Shown here in pieces: positions 17,902-26,201 of a stretch of 64,000 nucleotides of DNA. Both the position numbers and the translations under genes were made by a program. Origin of the DNA: Candidatus Latescibacterota bacterium (GTDB lineage: Bacteria; Latescibacterota; UBA2968; UBA8231); NCBI GenBank assembly GCA_022826515.1, contig JAJDUT010000009.1:22690-86689 (forward strand), given 5' to 3'. How positions within the stretch are numbered: the first letter of the stretch is position 1; each line of letters opens with the position of its first letter. The notes under the pieces were generated by a model. The model saw only the letters and a list, made by a program, of their open reading frames with translations, had not been told where the DNA came from and made no database searches.

Positions 17902-18602
17902 GGGGCGGCGCTCAGCGCGGAACAGGCCTGGACGAACTCCGCCGACGTGGAGGTGTAGCCCACCACGTGTTCGAAATTCCGCAGCATGATCTTGCGCAGC
18001 CACCCCCCTTCCGGCAGGCTGTTGTCCACCGTATCCGGATACTCGGCCGAATGGGTGCAGTCCCGCAACATCACCACCCGATAGTTGTGTTCCACCGCGC
18101 CGACGCAGGTGAAGTACAGGCAGGACCGCTGCGAGAATCCCACGGCGATCAGGGTCTTGATGCCGTGACAGCGCAGGTGATAGTCGGTGTGAGTCTCGTG
18201 AAATCCCGACCACTCCCGCTTGGGAAAGTCCGGCTCGTGGGCGAGGGGCTGAATCGACGGCGAGTAGTTCGGCTGTACCGGTCTGCGCTCCGGTGCTGGG
18301 CGGTCGGCGGCATCTTCGTTGCCCCAGCGGGTGCCGTGGATCTCGCGCTTGATACTGCCCGGTTCGTCGCACAGGGAGAAGTCGTTGTGGATGAAGAACA
18401 CGTGCATGCCGACGGCGCGGGCGGCCTTCAGCGCAGGCGCAATGCCCTCCTCGACGCAGGGATTCCCCGCGCCGCAGTCCGAATCCACGATCATGAAGGC
18501 GGTGGTCTCCAACGGCAGGTCGAGGTCGCCGAAACGATTTCCGTCGGGATTGTCGGGGCCGTAGCCGGAATACCATCGCACGGGAAGTTGAATCGTCGCC
18601 AT
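17898..18602 (-). CDS. Isochorismatase-family cysteine hydrolase
   Basis: A 234-residue protein with the isochorismatase-fold catalytic triad: Asp in FMIVDSDCGAG, Lys in FPKREWSGF and Cys in AVGFSQRSCLYFT. Members hydrolyse amides, N-carbamoyl compounds or isochorismate. The long insert between Asp and Lys and the extended N-terminus are typical of ureidoacrylate- or N-carbamoylsarcosine-amidohydrolase-like members. The start has AAGGAGATG upstream. It follows the aminotransferase by 21 bases and is probably co-transcribed with it. Together with PhyH, SDR and aminotransferase it suggests breakdown of a nitrogen-containing small molecule; the compound is not identifiable. Confidence 0.82.
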   Translation of the reverse strand: MATIQLPVRWYSGYGPDNPDGNRFGDLDLPLETTAFMIVDSDCGAGNPCVEEGIAPALKAARAVGMHVFFIHNDFSLCDEPGSIKREIHGTRWGNEDAADRPAPERRPVQPNYSPSIQPLAHEPDFPKREWSGFHETHTDYHLRCHGIKTLIAVGFSQRSCLYFTCVGAVEHNYRVVMLRDCTHSAEYPDTVDNSLPEGGWLRKIMLRNFEHVVGYTSTSAEFVQACSALSAAP

Positions 18603-18623
18603 TTTGCATCTCCTTGTTCAGGA

Positions 18624-19946
18624 TCAGACTTGGTCGAGTGCGTCCTTGAGGCTTTGCTCGACGAGGTCGAAGAGCTCGTCAACTTGGGGCTTGTCGATGA
18701 TGAGGGCGGGCACGACGGCGAACCAACTCGGATCAACCCGCAGGATGACTCCGTTCTGCAGCGCCGTCTTCTTGAGCGCCCGGCCGAGCTCTGGGAACGG
18801 CGCGAGGCTCGACGTATCCTTCACCAGTTCAACTCCTCTCAGCAACCCTTTGCCCCGCACCTCCCGCACGACGCCGAGCGATTTTAGGCCTTCGAGCTTG
18901 GCGGTGAGGTAGTTGCCCGTCTCGCGGGCGTGGGCATCGAGGCCGCGCTCCACGATCTCGTCCACCACGGCGATGCCGACCGCGCAGGCCAGTGGATGGC
19001 CAGCGTAGGTGTGGCCGTGGGCGAAATTCTCGCCTTGCTCGTAGAAGTACTCCCCCATCCCCTCGCGAGCCATTAGCGCGCCGAGGGGAATGGCGCCACT
19101 CGACAGCCCTTTGCTGCCGCAGATGATGTCGGGCGTCACCCCGAAGGTGTGGGCGGCAAACATCGCTCCCGTGCGACCGAAGCCGGTGATGATCTCGTCG
19201 TAGATGAGCACGACGTTGTGGCGGTCGCAGGTGTCGCGGATGATTTGGAAGTACTCGTCCGTGGGCGTGATGATCCCCCCCGTATTCGACACCGGTTCGA
19301 GGATGATGCCGGCCACTGTCGCCGGGTCTTCGCTGATGATGACATCCTCGAACTGCTGTGCCGCGAACCGGTTGGCCTCGTCCCAGTCGCCGAAGCGGTC
19401 GCGGTAGTGCGTTGGGGGGAATACTTTGAGGAAGCCCGGTGGGGCTGGCTCGAATGGGGTTTTGCGCTCTCCCGTACCGCTGGCCGCCATGGCTCCCATG
19501 GTAGCGCCGTGGTAGGCTTGGTAGCGGCTGATGAACTTGTACTTGTGCGGATGGCCCGACTGCTTGAAATACTGGCGCGTGAACTTGATCGCCGCCTCCA
19601 TAGACTCCGAGCCGCCGCTGAACGCTTTTACGTAGTTGAGATCGTCGGGCGTGACGCTGCCGAGCTTCTCGACAAAGTCGAGCGTCACGTCGGCCGTGCC
19701 GTGCATGGGCGGCGCGAAGGCGAGCTTGTCCCATTGAGCTCGCATGGCTTCTGCGATGCGCGGATGGCGGTGGCCGAGCAGGGTTGAGTAGATACCGCTG
19801 ATGCCGTCGAAGTAGCGTTTCCCATCCGTATCCCAGTAGTAGAGTCCTTCCGCCCGCGACACGATGAGCGGATTGTGCATGAACTCGGCCGTCGCCTGGT
19901 AGTCGAGGAAGGTTCTTCTGAGCAGCTTTTCCTGTCGCGTGTTCAC
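18624..19946 (-). CDS. Class III pyridoxal-phosphate aminotransferase
   Basis: A 440-residue fold-type I, class III aminotransferase. The aspartate that binds the PLP ring nitrogen is in LIYDEIITGFGRTG, and the PLP-binding lysine is in IICGSKGLSSGAIPLGALM. GHTYAGHPLACAVG completes the family signature. Such enzymes transfer an omega-amino group, for example from beta-alanine, taurine or other amines. The GTG start at 19946 has AAGGAGCG upstream. It is the first gene of the leftward unit and is divergent from the Gfo/Idh gene, with back-to-back promoters between them. Confidence 0.92.
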   Translation of the reverse strand: MNTRQEKLLRRTFLDYQATAEFMHNPLIVSRAEGLYYWDTDGKRYFDGISGIYSTLLGHRHPRIAEAMRAQWDKLAFAPPMHGTADVTLDFVEKLGSVTPDDLNYVKAFSGGSESMEAAIKFTRQYFKQSGHPHKYKFISRYQAYHGATMGAMAASGTGERKTPFEPAPPGFLKVFPPTHYRDRFGDWDEANRFAAQQFEDVIISEDPATVAGIILEPVSNTGGIITPTDEYFQIIRDTCDRHNVVLIYDEIITGFGRTGAMFAAHTFGVTPDIICGSKGLSSGAIPLGALMAREGMGEYFYEQGENFAHGHTYAGHPLACAVGIAVVDEIVERGLDAHARETGNYLTAKLEGLKSLGVVREVRGKGLLRGVELVKDTSSLAPFPELGRALKKTALQNGVILRVDPSWFAVVPALIIDKPQVDELFDLVEQSLKDALDQV

Positions 19947-19966
19947 GTTTATCGCTCCTTCTGTAC

Positions 19967-20007
19967 GGATTCGGAACGATAAGAAGCCTTTGCGGACGCG
20001 TTGTCAA
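19967..20007 (-). promoter_or_regulatory. Promoter with shared cluster operator, upstream of the aminotransferase
   Basis: On the minus strand: TTGACA (20002-20007), a 17-base spacer, TCTTAT (19979-19984), then CGTTCCGAATCC. The AAAGGCT just before the -10 is also shared with the other two copies. Confidence 0.75.
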
Positions 20008-20016
20008 GGGGCCGTA

Positions 20017-20058
20017 TTGACAACTCATCGGTAAAGGCACTTTATCGTTCCTAATCCG
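20017..20058 (+). promoter_or_regulatory. Promoter with shared cluster operator, upstream of the Gfo/Idh gene
   Basis: On the plus strand: TTGACA (20017-20022), a 17-base spacer ending in AAAGGCA, CTTTAT (20040-20045), then CGTTCCTAATCCG. Its -35 is 9 bases from the -35 of the divergent aminotransferase promoter, so one regulator could control both. Confidence 0.75.
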
Positions 20059-20101
20059 CACCATGTGGATGGAGGCGCGTGGTTGAGATACTAAAGGGGG
20101 A

Positions 20102-21250
20102 ATGATGAACCAGAAGAATGATCCAGAACCGACGGCGGAGGCCGTCCCGATCCAGGGTTTTGAGGAGGCCGTTACCGACGACGAGGCGTCGAAGGACTGG
20201 CAGCCCGTGTCCGACCGCGTGATTCGCGTAGGTATCGCCGGGTATGGCGTATGCAACTTCGGCGCGGCCTTCCGCTTCCAGAACCACCCGAATGTGACCG
20301 TCGCCGCAGTTGCCGAACTGGACCCTGACAAGCGGGCCGAACTGGCCAGAGCATGCCGCTGTGCGACCGCTTATGCTTCGTGCGAAGAGTTGATCGAGGA
20401 CGACTCGCTCGAGGCCGTTTTCGTTGCCACCGACGCCCCGAGCCATGCCCGGCTGGCCATCGCCGCGCTCAAAGCCGGCAAACACGTTGCATCGGCTGTG
20501 CCGGCCGTGTGGGGCTCACTGGAGGATGCGGATGCGCTTTTCGCCGCGGCCAAGACGGCCGATCGCAGCTACATGATGTTCGAAACCTCGTACTTCCACG
20601 AAGACCTCTACAACATGCGGGAGTTGTACCGAGCTGGCGCGCTGGGAAAAGTCGTCTATGCAGAGGGTGAATACTGGCACTACTTCCCGACGCCGCTGGC
20701 CGCGCACGAGGGCTGGCGCACTGGGGCTCCCCCCCAATGGTATCCCACGCACTCTAATGCCTACTACGTGGGCGTCACCGGCGGGAGCTTCACCGAGGTC
20801 TCCTGCATGGGCGTGCCTAGCAGCGTCGATCATCTGAAGGCTGCAAACAACCGCTACGGCAACCCGTTTGGCACTGAAATCGCGCTATTTCGCACCAGCG
20901 ACGGTGGCATGGCGCGGATGGGGGTTAGCTGGGACACGCCGGGTGTCGGTGGGGAGACGGGCCGAATTCGCACGGAGAAGGGTACCTTCTACGGCACGTT
21001 CCAGAACGACGGGCAGGACCCTGTGCCGGCGACATTCAAGCGCCCACCTCTTCCTCTGGGGGTGGATGCCGGCGGGCACGGCGGCTCTCATGGCTACCTG
21101 ATGTGCGAGTTCGTCGAGGCGATCCTGCTGGACCGCACGCCTCTCATCGACGTGGCCCAATCCCTTAACATGACGGTCAGCGGCATCGTCGCGCACGAGT
21201 CGGCGCTGAAGGACGGCGAACTGCTGAAGATCCCGCAGTATATCCTGTAA
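20102..21250 (+). CDS. Gfo/Idh/MocA-family oxidoreductase
   Basis: A 382-residue protein with an N-terminal NAD(P)-binding Rossmann domain (GIAGYGVCNFGAAFRFQ near residue 43) and the EAVFVATDAPSHARLAIAALKAGKHV segment with the family's conserved Lys at the position of EKP-type motifs. The C-terminal domain is the Gfo/Idh substrate-binding fold. Family members oxidise or reduce sugars, inositols and related polyols. The first 40 residues form a polar extension. AAAGGGGGA precedes the ATG. It is the only rightward gene of the cluster and shares its operator with the divergent aminotransferase. Confidence 0.88.
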   Translation: MMNQKNDPEPTAEAVPIQGFEEAVTDDEASKDWQPVSDRVIRVGIAGYGVCNFGAAFRFQNHPNVTVAAVAELDPDKRAELARACRCATAYASCEELIEDDSLEAVFVATDAPSHARLAIAALKAGKHVASAVPAVWGSLEDADALFAAAKTADRSYMMFETSYFHEDLYNMRELYRAGALGKVVYAEGEYWHYFPTPLAAHEGWRTGAPPQWYPTHSNAYYVGVTGGSFTEVSCMGVPSSVDHLKAANNRYGNPFGTEIALFRTSDGGMARMGVSWDTPGVGGETGRIRTEKGTFYGTFQNDGQDPVPATFKRPPLPLGVDAGGHGGSHGYLMCEFVEAILLDRTPLIDVAQSLNMTVSGIVAHESALKDGELLKIPQYIL

Positions 21251-21303
21251 GGTGTCGAAAACAAGCGTTAGATCTGCAAGAAATAGTCGTTGCTTCGGGC
21301 TAA

Positions 21304-23436
21304 TTACTTGAGGTAGAGCAACCACCGCGTCTGCGCTCCGTCGGGGTGGAGCAAGCGGGTGAGATAGACGCCGGCTGCCAGCGGAGTGCCTCGCTGGTCG
21401 CGGGCGTCCCAGCGGACTTGGTAGAAGCCGGCGAGCTGGAACTGGTTTGCCAGCGTGCGCACGGGCTGGCCCAAGACGTTGTAGATTTCTAGCCGCACCA
21501 AGCCGGGGGTGGCGAGACGGTAGGCGATTTGGGTGCTGGCGTTGAAGGGGTTGGGGAAATTGGGGTCTAGGCCGCTGGTGGTCGGCACAGGCTGCGACGA
21601 TACTTCAGCAATGTGTGTCGGAGTAGAGGTTGGGGGCGTGATGTAGGGCGACATATCCCACAGTAGAATCGTGCCGTCCCAACTCGCACTGGCTAAGAGT
21701 TGGCTATCGGGCGAAAAGGCCACTGAAAGGACAGGTTCCGTATGCCCCTCCAAGATGGCTAGGAGTTGGCCGGTGTCCGCCGACCACAGCCGAATCCCGT
21801 AATCATTACCCGTACCCCCACTGGCTAGGAGTTGGCCGTCGGGCGAAAACGCCACGGAATAAACATAGCTCTCTTCCGGGATCGCCAAGATGCCTAGGAT
21901 TTGGCTGGTGTCCATATCCCACAACAGAAGCTGAGAACCTCCACTGGCCAAGGTCTGGCCATCAGGCGAAAAGGCCACCGAAAGGATAGGCCACCCTTCC
22001 AAATCTAGAGTCGCCATTTGTTGCCCGGTACTCACCTCCCACAACCGAATCGTGTAGTCCTGTGCACCTCCACTGGCTAGGATTTTTCCATCGGGCGAAA
22101 ACGCCACCGAATAGACATCACTCCTATGCCCCTTAAGAGTCGCCATTTGTTGTCCGGTGCTCACCTCCCACAACTGGATTGTGCCGCTCGGACTCCCACT
22201 GGCTAGGATTTTTCCATCGGGCGAAAACGCTACGGAAAAGCCATAACTCTTTTCTAGAGGTATTAGAGATTGTCCAGTGCCGACATCCCACAATCGAACC
22301 GTTAAGTCCCCACTCCCACTGGCTAGGGTTTTTCCATCGGGCGAAAACGCTACGGAATAGACCCAATCCGTACGCCCTTCCGGGACTAGGGTGGCCAAGG
22401 GTTGTCCAGCGTCCACTGATTGAAGCGTGATGTTGATGTAGGGAGATGTATCCCACAGCAGAACCGTCCCGTCCCGACTTCCACTGGCTAAGGTCTGTCC
22501 ATCCGGTAAGAACGCCACGGAATAGACCCAATCCGTATGCTCCCTCAGGATGGCCAAGGGTTGTCCAGTCTCCACATCCCATAATCGAACTGTGGAGTCC
22601 CGACTTCCACTGGCTAAGGTCTGTCCATCGGGAGAGAACGCCACCGAATGGACAAGGCTCCCATGCCCTGTGAGAGTGGCTTGAAGTTGTCCGGTGCTCA
22701 CATCCCACAACCGAACCGTGAAGTCCCCCAAAATCGTGCCCCAACTTCCGCTGCCGCTAGCTAGCGTCTGTCCATCAGGCGAAAACACTAGGGAATGGAT
22801 AGGGCTCTCATGTCCTTTGAGAGTGGCTTGCAGTTGTCCAGTGCTCACGTCCCACAACCGAATCGTGTCGTCCGTGCTTCCACTGGCTAGCGTCTGTCCA
22901 TCGGGCGAAAACGCTACGGAACAGATGATAGAAAATCCATGCCTCTCAAGAGTGGCCATTTGTTGCCCGGTCTCTACATCCCAGAGAACTATCTCGCTAG
23001 AATACCCGCTAGCCAGGGTGTGTCCATCGGGCGAAAACGCTAGGGAATTGACCCAATACCTATGCCCCTCTAGGGTGGCTTTCTGTTGTCCAGTTTCTAC
23101 CTCCCACAATCGAATCTTGTGGTCATCATCATGGCCACTAGCTAGAATTTGTCCATTGGGCGAAAACGCTACGGAAAAGACCCCATCATCCGGATGCTCC
23201 GCGTGTAGGACGATTTCGGCACCGGTGTGCGTATCATAGAGCCAAATATCGCTACTGGCTACCGCGATCCAAGCGCCGTCGGGCGAATATGCGGTGTCCG
23301 TTATCGAACCTTCACCGAGACGCGCTTTGGCCTCTTCGGGCAAACTCCATCGGGTATATTCTTGGGCAACGCTGAGCTGCACAAACAGGATACAGACGAA
23401 TAAGAGGGCGAGATTGAATAACGGAGTCTTTTTCAT
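21304..23436 (-). CDS. Secreted WD40 beta-propeller with FlgD-like C-terminal sorting domain
   Basis: A 710-residue secreted protein. A signal peptide (LFNLALLFVCILFVQLSVAQ) precedes about 13 WD40 repeats of roughly 43 residues built on VYSVAFSPDGQTLASGS and TIRLWDVSTGQQMATL. That is enough for two propellers. The C-terminal 85 residues (LDPNFPNPFNASTQIAYRL to GVYLTRLLHPDG) form the same FlgD-like sorting domain as the YWTD protein at 12920-15019. The DNA repeats are nearly identical, many containing CATCGGGCGAAAACGC. The function is unknown; a protein-binding scaffold outside the cell is likely. Confidence 0.85.
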   Translation of the reverse strand: MKKTPLFNLALLFVCILFVQLSVAQEYTRWSLPEEAKARLGEGSITDTAYSPDGAWIAVASSDIWLYDTHTGAEIVLHAEHPDDGVFSVAFSPNGQILASGHDDDHKIRLWEVETGQQKATLEGHRYWVNSLAFSPDGHTLASGYSSEIVLWDVETGQQMATLERHGFSIICSVAFSPDGQTLASGSTDDTIRLWDVSTGQLQATLKGHESPIHSLVFSPDGQTLASGSGSWGTILGDFTVRLWDVSTGQLQATLTGHGSLVHSVAFSPDGQTLASGSRDSTVRLWDVETGQPLAILREHTDWVYSVAFLPDGQTLASGSRDGTVLLWDTSPYINITLQSVDAGQPLATLVPEGRTDWVYSVAFSPDGKTLASGSGDLTVRLWDVGTGQSLIPLEKSYGFSVAFSPDGKILASGSPSGTIQLWEVSTGQQMATLKGHRSDVYSVAFSPDGKILASGGAQDYTIRLWEVSTGQQMATLDLEGWPILSVAFSPDGQTLASGGSQLLLWDMDTSQILGILAIPEESYVYSVAFSPDGQLLASGGTGNDYGIRLWSADTGQLLAILEGHTEPVLSVAFSPDSQLLASASWDGTILLWDMSPYITPPTSTPTHIAEVSSQPVPTTSGLDPNFPNPFNASTQIAYRLATPGLVRLEIYNVLGQPVRTLANQFQLAGFYQVRWDARDQRGTPLAAGVYLTRLLHPDGAQTRWLLYLK

Positions 23437-23503
23437 CAGAAGGATCTCCCTTTTGTCTGAACGCTATCCAGATACGGAGCACTCTAACAGAAAGTTCAGT
23501 TCG

Positions 23504-24847
23504 TCAACTCAGATACTGCTTAGCCTCTTTGCCCACCAACTCCCGCAGGTCGGGATCGTCAATGCAGAAGATACGGAAAATTTTGGCTTGGTCTTCGAAG
23601 TTGTGCAGGAGTGAGTCGCGCAGGCGGGAGACCTCTGGATCGGCAAAGGTCAGGGGGTCGGTCTTGTCCGCCGGGAGCGTGCGGCCGTAGAAGACCCTGA
23701 GATCGACTTCGGGGGTCTTGTTGAAGCTGGGGATGTCGATGAGGATCTCGTGGCCTTGGAACGAGCGGCCGAGCCGCTGGCCGAAAACTTGGCACAGCTC
23801 GATTTCCTTGGCGCGGCGCTTGTACGGATGGCGGAAGAGAAAATCGAGGCGATTCATCAGAGGCTGGGTGCGCTCGCTGGGGTGGATGACGGCAGCGACC
23901 TTGTAGAGGCGGCGGTGGATCGTGCCTGCGAGGAGTTGGGCGGAGGTTTCCAGCCCTAGGCGCTCCTGCTCGCGCTGGAGGCGAGCGATTAGCCCACTCT
24001 CGGTGAGGCGGTGGAAATCGGAGAAGTCGAGCCGGTTGTGCGGGTGGAGGAGGATTTCTTGCACGGCGCGCTTGAACATGGCCGACGCCGAGCGCACCCC
24101 GTGGTGCCAGTACACGTTGCGGTACATTTGGTAGTTGGTAAAGACGAGGGCTTCGACCGCGGAGACGCCCTTGCTGGTGATGGCCAGCCGCTGGCGCTCC
24201 GGGTCGAATTTGATGGAGGCGATCAGGCGGTCGCGGTTGACGCTCTCGCCGAAGGGGACGCCGCAGAACATGGAATCGCGCAGGAGGTAGTCGATTTTGT
24301 CGGGGTCGAGGGTGCTGCTGAGGATATTGGCCAGCAGTAGGTCTTCGGGGGGAACTGCGCGGCCGATGTTTTCGTAGTCGATGACGTTGGCTACGCGCGC
24401 TGGGTCGATTTGGAACTTATCGGCGATCGTCTGGTAAAGCTCGCCGTCTTGGTCCTCGATGATATGCCTGGCCCCTTCTTCGTGCCGGATGAAAAAGGGC
24501 CTTAGCTCTTCGAGGGTATGCGAGAAGGGGTAGTGGCCGATGTCGTGGAGCAAGGTGGCGGCGATGAAGACGCGCACGTCCTCGTCGCTTAGCACGAGAG
24601 GTGGGTCCGAGTCGAGGAGACGGGCTAGAAACTGCTTGGCCAAGTGATAGACGCCCAGCGAGTGCTCAAAGCGCGAGTGGCGCGCGCCAGGGTACACCAG
24701 ATGCACGTAGCCGAGCTGGGAGATGTTGCGCAGGCGCTGGAAGGCCCGGGTATCGACGAGGGCGAGGACGGGAGCGGGGAAGTGGATGTAGCCCCAAACC
24801 GGGTCGCGGATGACCTTGCCTTCTTCGGCTAAAAGTGGATAATCCAT
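23504..24847 (-). CDS. HD-domain phosphohydrolase, dNTPase-like (COG1078 type)
   Basis: A protein of about 447 residues with the HD metal-binding set: His in RHSRFEHSLGVYHLA, the HD pair in LLHDIGHYPFSHTLE and a distal Asp in STLDPDKIDYLLRDS. This pattern matches the COG1078/YwfO group related to dGTP triphosphohydrolases. The substrate is likely a (d)NTP or other nucleotide, but is unproven. The ATG at 24847 was chosen; a TTG four codons upstream is also in frame. It is divergent from the ndk operon. Confidence 0.87.
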   Translation of the reverse strand: MDYPLLAEEGKVIRDPVWGYIHFPAPVLALVDTRAFQRLRNISQLGYVHLVYPGARHSRFEHSLGVYHLAKQFLARLLDSDPPLVLSDEDVRVFIAATLLHDIGHYPFSHTLEELRPFFIRHEEGARHIIEDQDGELYQTIADKFQIDPARVANVIDYENIGRAVPPEDLLLANILSSTLDPDKIDYLLRDSMFCGVPFGESVNRDRLIASIKFDPERQRLAITSKGVSAVEALVFTNYQMYRNVYWHHGVRSASAMFKRAVQEILLHPHNRLDFSDFHRLTESGLIARLQREQERLGLETSAQLLAGTIHRRLYKVAAVIHPSERTQPLMNRLDFLFRHPYKRRAKEIELCQVFGQRLGRSFQGHEILIDIPSFNKTPEVDLRVFYGRTLPADKTDPLTFADPEVSRLRDSLLHNFEDQAKIFRIFCIDDPDLRELVGKEAKQYLS

Positions 24848-24950
24848 AGCATTGGCCAATCTAGGAGAGGCGTGTTACCCTGTCAAGAAAATGTGCGCCG
24901 AACTTGTTATGAAAGCGATACTTAGGGCATTTTGTTGCGCGGGCCGTCCA

Positions 24951-24979
24951 TTGACACAAAATCGATTGGCTCCTATCTT
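24951..24979 (+). promoter_or_regulatory. Sigma-70-type promoter for the ndk-rpmF-fab operon
   Basis: TTGACA (24951-24956), a 17-base spacer and TATCTT (24974-24979) lie 55 bases before the ndk ATG in the only sizeable gap ahead of this rightward run. Confidence 0.6.
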
Positions 24980-25034
24980 CCAACATTTCGTTTGACTAGG
25001 GGAAACACTTGCTAAGGAAATAAATTTTATATCT

Positions 25035-25436
25035 ATGGAACGCACGTTGATGATCGTCAAGCCCGATGCGGTCGCCAAAAGCGCCATCGGCCAGATTATT
25101 GCCCGCGTCGAGGGCGCGGGATTTGTCGTGCGCGCCCTGCGCATGGTCGAGCTATCGGCCGAGCAGGCGCGAGCTTTCTACGCCGTGCATCGGGAGCGAC
25201 CCTTTTACGGCGAGTTGGTGGAATTTATGACCTCCGGGCCAGCGGTGCCGATGGTGTTAGAGCGCGCCGATGCGGTGGCGCATTTGCGCGATTTTATTGG
25301 GCCGACCAACAGCACAGAGGCCCCGACCGGCACGATTCGCGGCGACTTTGGCACGGACGTGCAGTGCAACGCCGTCCACGCCTCGGACTCAGCGGCCAAC
25401 GCCAAGTCCGAGATCGCGTTTTTCTTTACCGACTGA
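25035..25436 (+). CDS. ndk: Nucleoside diphosphate kinase
   Basis: A 133-residue protein of typical Ndk size. It opens MERTLMIVKPDAVAK, and the phosphorylated histidine is in NAVHASDSAANAKSEI. The PTNSTEAPTGTIRGDFG segment is the nucleotide-binding region. Ndk moves the gamma phosphate between nucleoside di- and triphosphates. It is the first gene of the rightward run and 8 bases ahead of yceD. Confidence 0.97.
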   Translation: MERTLMIVKPDAVAKSAIGQIIARVEGAGFVVRALRMVELSAEQARAFYAVHRERPFYGELVEFMTSGPAVPMVLERADAVAHLRDFIGPTNSTEAPTGTIRGDFGTDVQCNAVHASDSAANAKSEIAFFFTD

Positions 25437-25444
25437 GCAATCCC

Positions 25445-25984
25445 ATGAGCGCCTTGCTAGTACTCGACGACCTCGCAGAGGGCCCCAATGCGCTCGCCTT
25501 TGATCTGCGCGCAGAGGAGTTGGAGTTAAAAGACGAATTTTTCGCTTTTCCCTCCAGCGTTGAAACCCGCGTCGAAGTGCGGCGCGCGCTCGACAATTTC
25601 AGAATTGACGGGGTCGTCACCTGTCGCATTGCCGGCGAGTGCTATCGCTGTCTAGAGGAAGTACAAGAGGGGGTCGCAGCGCGGTTTCGCTTGCTCTTGC
25701 AGCGCCGCCTCGCGACCCCCGAAGAGTTGGCGTCGGCAGAAAAAGACGGGTTCATCGAGATCGTCGATCCGGGGACGCGCGAGTTCGATTTGCGGGCGTA
25801 CATTCGCGAAGCCGTGATCTTGGACTTGCCGATGCGCATACCCACCCCGGAGGCCGATGGGCGGTGCCCGCAGTGCGGAGTTGACGGGGCCGACGAACCT
25901 ACCGCCGAACAGGAGCGAGAAGCGGACCCGCGTTGGGCCGCCCTCGCGCAGATCGATTTTTCCCAACCCAAAGAAAATTCTTGA
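25445..25984 (+). CDS. YceD/DUF177-family protein
   Basis: A 179-residue protein whose placement directly upstream of rpmF is the classical context of YceD (DUF177), a family linked to 23S rRNA maturation and growth in other bacteria. The core GVVTCRIAGECYRCLEEVQ and the C-terminal CPQCG give four cysteines that could bind zinc. The ATG at 25445 was chosen; the frame stays open to 25364 inside ndk. Confidence 0.9.
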   Translation: MSALLVLDDLAEGPNALAFDLRAEELELKDEFFAFPSSVETRVEVRRALDNFRIDGVVTCRIAGECYRCLEEVQEGVAARFRLLLQRRLATPEELASAEKDGFIEIVDPGTREFDLRAYIREAVILDLPMRIPTPEADGRCPQCGVDGADEPTAEQEREADPRWAALAQIDFSQPKENS

Positions 25985-25996
25985 GAGGAGTCACCC

Positions 25997-26179
25997 GTGG
26001 CTGCAGTACCTAAGAGGAGAATTTCGCGTACCCGCCGCGACAAGCGGCGCACTCACTGGAAGATCAAGGCGGCGGCGAGAACTACTTGCTCCCATTGCGG
26101 ACAACCCGCCTTGCCTCATCGCGTCTGCCCGAGCTGCGGCTTCTATCGAGGCCGCGAATACGTAGAGCCTGAAGTCTAG
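25997..26179 (+). CDS. rpmF: 50S ribosomal protein L32
   Basis: A 60-residue protein beginning AVPKRRISRTRRDKRRTHW, the L32 signature, with four cysteines in CSHCG and CPSCG that bind zinc. The start is GTG at 25997, preceded by GAGAGGAGT. It is followed by fabH, with no plsX between them, unlike the usual rpmF-plsX-fabH order. Confidence 0.96.
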   Translation: MAAVPKRRISRTRRDKRRTHWKIKAAARTTCSHCGQPALPHRVCPSCGFYRGREYVEPEV

Positions 26180-26201
26180 GCTGCTCGGGGCGGATGCTTG
26201 C

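Noticed and set aside
18829..20331. 500-codon leftward open frame
   Set aside because: It runs on the same strand as the class III aminotransferase but in another frame, and its translation is Arg/Pro-rich low-complexity sequence, typical of a GC-rich shadow frame.
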